Assembly: GCA_009760855.2 (NCBI GenBank) | Contig: WPIO01000043.1 | Location: forward strand, 2,380,001 to 2,444,000 | Reading direction: 5' to 3' | From: Cristatella mucedo | Lineage: Eukaryota > Bryozoa > Phylactolaemata > Cristatellidae | DNA length: 64,000 nucleotides | Shown: one piece after another, positions 58,960 through 64,000 of the stretch | Layout: each line of letters opens with the position of its first letter | Position numbering within the stretch: the first letter of the stretch is position 1 | Program-made: the position numbers and the translations under genes | The notes under the pieces: generated by a model | What the model was told of the DNA's origin: nothing | Seen by the model: only the letters and a program-made list of their open reading frames with translations | Database searches by the model: none

Positions 58960-60030
58960 TTGAGTAATGTAATTTATCTCTGCCTGCAACACCTCAAGCC
59001 CATAACGACTCTGTGGGTGTTGCAAAGGAAATATTTGCTTAGTACACTCTCAGCCTAAGCGGTTTCGGTACGCATTCGGTAGCCAACAGACTTCATCTCA
59101 CGCAACAAGAGAAAGTAGGAAGCATAGCTGAGTCAGGAGAACAGTGGAGGTTGTGTGTGGCATGGAACTAGCAGCTCAGGACCGCTGAAAACGATGTGCC
59201 ATAGTCGCCAGCGGGAGTGTAGTCTTTGTTGCATAAGATTTTTTCCATCGAGTGTCACAGTCTAGGATCTTCAGAGCTAAAGCTTCTGTCGCCAAAAGTC
59301 TTTAAACAGAGGAATGGAACAGCTAATTTATTGTCCATGCCGTACATGAGGGCACGAAGAGGCTGAACCTGGAGCGACAGTCCAGCTAGGTAGGGAGGAG
59401 CCCAGTCATGGCGTGCCTTTTGGGTCAGCTGAAGAACTTTGCTCTATATCCGTTGATCAACCGGCAGCCATCCTAGCTCTTTTAGCACAAAGTACACACG
59501 TGCTCAAACTTCTGGGAATTGAAGACTAGCCTTGCAGCCATATTTATAGCCAGCTGCAGTGGCCCAGTTGCTATCTTTGATAGCCCAGCCAAAAGGAATA
59601 TACAATAATCAGGCCGAGACCAAACCAAGGAGCTAGTTCAATTTTTGCAAGCCAGTGTGGAAGACACACCTTTCTTAGGGAGATCGGACGTGATGGCTAG
59701 CTGTAGAAGCAGTCTTCTGAATGAAGCTTTTAAAGTTTAGGCAGCTGTCGAAAACGACTCCTAAATTTCAAACTAGTTGTGATAGTCACACAACAGCATC
59801 CCCTGTTAAAAGAGCAAAGCGTTTTAATACAGCCACACGCTTAGGGTGTCTTATTAGCACTAGTTTGTTTTTATCGTCATTCATTTTCAAGAAGTTTTCC
59901 GACATCTGCGATTAAATGTCGGCAAGGCAAGCATTCAGCTTATTATTTGCTGCAGTAGATTGCAATCGTTCGGATGAAAAATACAGCTGAGTATCGTCAG
60001 TATAAAAGTAATACCCTATTCCATTGGCCT
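58960..60030 (-). mobile_element. LINE B, catalytic box to 3' UTR
   Basis: On the minus strand: YFYTDDTQLYFSS near 59990, FLKMNDDKNKLVLIRHPKRV, LGVVFDSCLNFKSFIQKTAS, LLGLVSA, LKELGWLPVDQRI and MDNKLAVPFLCLKTFGDRSF. The 3' UTR follows. Stops occur, but this is the most complete family B RT in the window. Confidence 0.85.
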
Positions 60031-60160
60031 TCCTGTACCATCGTTTGCAGTGGCCATAATGAATCAAACACCACAGGATTTGAACCTACAGCATCAGAGC
60101 CAGAGTCGTGAAAACAGTGGGGTTACCTACGGTGCCATCTCGGCTAACCAGGTAAACGGC
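60030..60160 (-). mobile_element. SINE2 copy 4
   Basis: On the minus strand: GTTAGCCGAGATGGCACCGT, TTTTCACGACTC, box B TAGGTTCAAATCCTGTGGTG, GATTCATTATGGCCACTGCA. It abuts LINE B. Confidence 0.78.
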
Positions 60161-60164
60161 TATA

Positions 60165-60340
60165 TTTCAAAAAGCGAGTGGTACGAGGATAACCCTTGTG
60201 AGGGTGTAAATCAGAGGGGAATGCCGGAGCCTAAGAATGAAGAGACCTATAAGCGAGTAAGAAAACTTTATATTTGACCCAAAGAGTTTTTGAGGTCAGG
60301 CTCGAGCATTAAATAGTGGCCGAGAGGTTAAAAACACAGA
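60165..60340 (-). mobile_element. LINE A C-terminal remnant
   Basis: The antisense sequence (GAGTGGTACGAGGATAACCC, GGAGCCTAAGAATGAAGAGA, CCTATAAGCGAGTAAG) matches the region at 63570-63660. Confidence 0.65.
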
Positions 60341-60344
60341 TCAA

Positions 60345-61211
60345 TCTTGCTCCACATCTATTTTCCTTTCGAGCTGGTTATAAGCCTTGGCTTATCGAGA
60401 ACGTTTGATTAGCTTTTCAATTGAATTTTTGCAGCAGAAAATCAACGTTCGATGGGTTAAGTATCAAAAGCACTGGGCTTTTGAGCTTTTATAGAATTAC
60501 CTTCAAATATTTCGAAAACTATATTCAAAAAGTAAAATACACCTACGCTGGTATATTACATAAGTTAGGCGCATGTGCAGTAGAAACGTTCTATTTAAAG
60601 CAATATAATGTAGCATTATACCAACGTAACATTTAAAAACATTTACCTTTTCAAGACTGCTGTCTAGAAAAGACTTGAGGCCCCTTAAATAAAACGTTTC
60701 GTATATTTCTAGAGTGCGAATGTGAAAACCCTCCAAACGAAAGAATTTGACACGTTTGTATTGGAGAATTTATTTATTGGTTAAGGTGCCACAACGTATG
60801 TCACAAATCGATAGAAGCAGTAAACAATGTAGTAATGCACTCAAACTAGACAGCTTATAAGTGTCCAGCTAAATCGCTCATGGGTGATTGCTTTTGGCTA
60901 ATGGAGCTCTTACAACAGCAAGGTATACGAAGCTCGGCCGACACAGGGCTACAGCCTCTAGGCAAGAGTGGCAGTAGTAAAGGGTGAGTCATCTTATCTC
61001 ACGTGTACACGTAAAATCAATGAGCTACAACAAAATTCTCCCCCATATTTAGATGCGCAAATATGATGGTAGACATGGTTCTGATTACTGATTGCCCACA
61101 TATTAAAGCAGGGCTGCTTTCCTAATAAGGCCACCGTAACAGCATCTCTCACACACTCAATGTCTGTGTCAACAGCTTACTAGTCGTCTGTCCCAGGACA
61201 GCTCTACTTAA
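60345..61211. other. 5' flank of gene B, no element recognised
   Basis: The region upstream of the gene B start has no clear TATA box, initiator or repeat that I can defend. The promoter must lie here or further upstream. Confidence 0.35.
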
Positions 61212-61472
61212 ATGACAAGCTTCAATGACGATGGTGAGCTTTTTAAGAGTGAATTCAATATTTCGAAAGGAGAAGAGTTAAAGCTTGCAAGTCTGGCTGC
61301 TGGCAAGGAGCCGAAATTGGATAACCTTAATCTGCCTACCTGCAACGACAATAATGGAAAGCCGACGATGCGTCTCACTGGTAAACACAAGATCATAATA
61401 TTCACGATGGCGCTAACGAACTTCAGCTCTTTCTTAGCTTTTTCTACCATTGCACCATTATTTCCGAAAGAG
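61212..61472 (+). CDS. SLC18B1-like MFS transporter (gene B), first coding exon
   Basis: The ATG follows an in-frame stop (TACTTAA just before it), so this start is the likely one. The 87 codons give a hydrophilic N-terminal tail of about 56 residues (MTSFNDDGELFKSEFNISKG ... PTMRLTGKHK). Transmembrane helix 1 follows: IIIFTMALTNFSSFLAFSTI, then APLFPKE. The APLFPKE exit is typical of the SLC18B1-like family, where helix 1 ends in an APxxPxE motif. The donor gtgaga follows GAG in phase 0. Gene B starts a second transporter of the same type as gene A, on the same strand. Confidence 0.9.
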
Positions 61473-61625
61473 GTGAGAGCAGAAGCTTTGGTTCGATAGT
61501 GGGCTTTATTCTTTATGGGTACGATTACTTATATTACTCTAACTAGCTAGTTAATTTGTTTTTAAGCACGTTATATGCTTTAGTTATGAAGATCCCTAAT
61601 CAGTGCTTGCGTAAAATACTTTTAG

Positions 61626-61721
61626 GCATCTGCTAAAGGTGCTTCCGACTGGGAAATTGGCTTCATCTTCGGACTTTTTCAGCTGGTTATTTTTATTGTT
61701 GCTCCAATTTATGGAAAACTG
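61626..61721 (+). CDS. SLC18B1-like transporter (gene B), second coding exon: TM2
   Basis: The acceptor cttttag precedes GCA, and 32 codons run in phase 0 to the donor gtaaga. It encodes ASAKGASDWEIGFIFGLFQL, then VIFIVAPIYGKL. The GASxxxIGxIFGxF core and the G(K)L exit match helix 2 and motif A entry of the family. The intron before it is 153 bases. The third exon is not in the window; LINE sequence fills the following intron. Confidence 0.92.
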
Positions 61722-61899
61722 GTAAGAGAGAAGCGGCCATGTAATGCAGACTTGTATTTCACTTATCGTAGCTTCTGGCTGATAAAGCAGGTACTCGGTG
61801 TTTAGAGTTTACACTTGCTATATAGATGGATTCGTCCATTATTTGCCTGCTAATATAATCATCAATAAGGTGCAATGTCACCATTATTCAATACCTACC

Positions 61900-64000
61900 G
61901 GCATGCGTTCGTTCTCTGGCGGGTCTGTGACAACCTTCATGCATCCTGCGTTCGCCCTATCAACATCTCGGCTATCAAACCTACGACTCGTAAGTTTCAA
62001 GTGCTGAATAGTACTTGTTGCGGTAGTAGCCCACCTGCCGTAGCCCAGCACGTTGTAAAACGTCGTCCGACGGCCTTTGCCAAGGTGCAATTCAAATTCG
62101 AAGATCCAACGTTCGCCAGGCCAGAAGCAAATTGTAGAGAATACAAGCCACTTTATCGCCCTCACCCTGTTGATGGACAGCCTCTGAAATGCCGCCTACT
62201 AAATGTCCTCCCACTAAAAACCAAGGGGCTACTTATCCGCGATTACGGTGGTTCATGAGAAGCTAGATACATTTCTACTTACCGAAACCTGGATGACGCC
62301 TTGTTCGAGTAGCTGTATTTCCGTGACCACTCTACCTAGATTCTCATTCTATCAGTCCATGTGTTCTGACAAGGATAGTGGCGGCTTGCAATTGTTGCTA
62401 GCGAATCGTTTGGTTATAAAATGTGCAGTTTCTTGCATGGGTCATCGTTTGAATCGGTTGCTATCAGGTCTTCATCAACGACAATGCCTCTCACTGCTGT
62501 GATATACCAGCCACCTGCTGGCTGTCTCAACTTGTTTATGGAGGAGTTTTCAGAGTTCTTAGCTAAAATATTTGTGTGTGACAGTCCGTTAACGATTTTA
62601 GGAGACTTCAATATTCACGTTGACAACCCTACAAACAGCCAGTCCCACTCATTTCTTGACTGTCTGGAGAGTTTTGGTTTGGCCCAACACGTTAATCATA
62701 GCACCCACGTCGGTGGCCACATTCTAGATCTCGTGATCACTAAAGATGTCCTCCCCACTGACTTTGTGGTGTGCCCACTGACCCTCTTAGATCAGTGTTC
62801 GATCTCCAGTACTGTTCCAGCTCCCTCGTACGTACAGGGTAATGTCGAATTCGCCAAACGACGTAACCTACAAAGCATTGACGTGGACAAGTTTTTGAAA
62901 TCTGTTTGTGATGCAGGTCTTCTTGATCTGCATTCAGACTCGACCGGCAGCCTCGATACCCTCACTGATGCGATGAACATGACACTCAGGAGTGCTCTTT
63001 ACAAGCATGCTCGCGTTTACTCTATCCGTGTTTAAAGTCGTGGAGATTCCGTTCAGCATACAAAAAAACTCCTTAAGATGCACCGGGTTAGGCGCAGGCT
63101 AGAACGTCGTCTCAAGAAATCCGGGTCTGAGGCTGATCTAGTCAGTTTGATAATAATAATAACAATATTGCACTCGATAAAGCGTCCTCAGAGAACTTAA
63201 TCTCTTTCTGGCGCTTTACATTTGCTGCAATGTGATATGCAATAGAATAGTAAGTAAAATCATGCTTGAAAAAAAATGAATATTATGGTAAGGGGTGACA
63301 TGCACAGGGTCAGCATGCAAATGTGGTTAGTGGCAGCATGCACAGTGTCAGCACGCATAATCACAACAAGGACGAATCACAGGGGCCCACTAAATGCTGT
63401 CCTAAATAGGTGTATTTTTAAGTTTCTTTTAAATGTGGTCAGGTCAGGGGATGTTCTGACGCAGGTCGGGAGGGAGTTCCAGGCTTTGGGAGCATATGAG
63501 CTAAATGCATGGTCTCCAAAGTATTTAAGGTTTGTACGAGTTATTTCCAGAGTGTTGGATTCCGAAAAGCGAGTGGTACGATGCTTGGCCTGATGGGGTA
63601 GTATATCTGAAAGATAGGCTGGAGCCATATAATGAAGAGACCTAAAAATGAGCGACAAAACCTTGAAGTCAATCCGTTGCCTCAGTGGTAGCCGGTGCAG
63701 GTCGGCGTAGTTTTGAGGACTTCCTTCGAGTTTACACCCAAAAGCTTAAAACAATGATTTCTTCTTTTTTCATTAGAAAGCTGAATTCCTGCCAGTAGGA
63801 CACTAAGCAGATTTGTATGACGGTAAACGATTGACTGGCCAATGCTGTGAGGTCTGAAGCTTCGGATGTTAAGGGCTCAGAGAAAAATTTTTCACTCTTG
63901 TTTACTGAAAAATTCTGCACATTCGTGCCTCCATTAAGCTCCCTCCAACCAAAGCAGTCGCCGTTCCTCTACCTGAGACCTTCCTAAAAAGGTTCTCCGA
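61900..64000 (+). mobile_element. LINE with endonuclease domain in gene B intron, family B-like or third family
   Basis: An upstream open region (61875-62258, with KCRLLNVLPLKTKGLL) leads into endonuclease motifs. LLTETWMTPCSSSC is near 62270. TILGDFNIHVDNP, FLDCLESFGLAQHVNHSTHV and GGHILDLVITKDVLPTDF (62421-63035) follow. The endonuclease differs from family A (which has HVHGPTHIKGQTLDQIF at the same place). After a nested insert at 63148-63722 the same strand seems to continue into the pre-RT linker near 63880-64000, past the window edge. The frame has stops. Confidence 0.8.
63148..63722 (-). mobile_element. LINE A 3' end nested in the endonuclease LINE
   Basis: Tail (ATAATAATAATAACAATATT), hairpin and UTR, then the frame 63377-63658: MSLIFRSLHYMAPAYLSDIL, FGDHAFSSYAPKAWNSLPTC and KRNLKIHLFRTAFSGPL. 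It is well preserved. AGTTTGA before and AGTTTTGA after suggest a target-site duplication. Confidence 0.88.

Noticed and set aside
60050-60151. A tempting coding exon (MNQTPQDLNLQHQSQSRENS ... ISANQ) between a tttgcag acceptor and a gtaaac donor, just upstream of gene B.
   Set aside because: On the opposite strand the same bases are a SINE2 copy with its box B (TAGGTTCAAATCC) and body. Joining it to the next exon also meets a stop codon before the gene B ATG.

Overview
This is animal nuclear DNA, most likely from an invertebrate. Several things point to this: split exons with GT-AG introns, long (TA)n, (CT)n and (GT)n microsatellites, tRNA-derived SINEs, and dozens of broken non-LTR retrotransposon copies. 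There are no bacterial-style operons. I cannot name the species.

Host genes. Two genes on the + strand encode transporters of the major facilitator superfamily, closest in motif pattern to SLC18B1 (vesicular polyamine transporter type). Gene A supplies the C-terminal part: seven exons between 8399 and 32564 with fully consistent splice phases, about 271 residues, ending at a stop codon. Its N-terminal exons are not seen and probably lie left of the window. Gene B begins at 61212. Its first two coding exons (61212-61472 and 61626-61721, 119 residues) are present, and the gene runs off the right edge. A and B therefore look like head-to-tail paralogues about 28.6 kb apart.

Repeats make up most of the rest. 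LINE family A (CR1/L2-like in protein pattern) has at least 30 fragments in both orientations. Its 3' end carries a hairpin followed by an (ATT)n tail. The most complete copies are at 1-2570 (-) and 34095-36705 (+). The longest clean frame is 225 codons, at 47320-47997 (-). LINE family B has a different C-terminus and an ATTAC-like tail, and occurs at 6240-7440, 13745-14200, 23678-24085, 58225-58372 and 58960-60030. An endonuclease-bearing LINE, possibly family B, fills intron 2 of gene B. A degenerate hAT transposase lies at 21617-23640 (-).

Two SINE families are visible. SINE1 (five copies) carries at its 3' end the same hairpin and tail as LINE A, so it was probably mobilised by LINE A machinery. 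SINE2 (four copies) has a clear tRNA box B. Two further unclassified repeats (C and D) occur twice each.

How the pieces interact. A LINE A 3' end begins exactly at one exon/intron border of gene A and appears to supply its 5' splice site. A SINE1 copy supplies the first AATAAA downstream of the gene A stop codon. Several insertions are nested (SINE1 in LINE A, LINE A in LINE A, LINE A in another LINE), which gives a relative order of events. The long stretches between these features hold no gene I can recognise.
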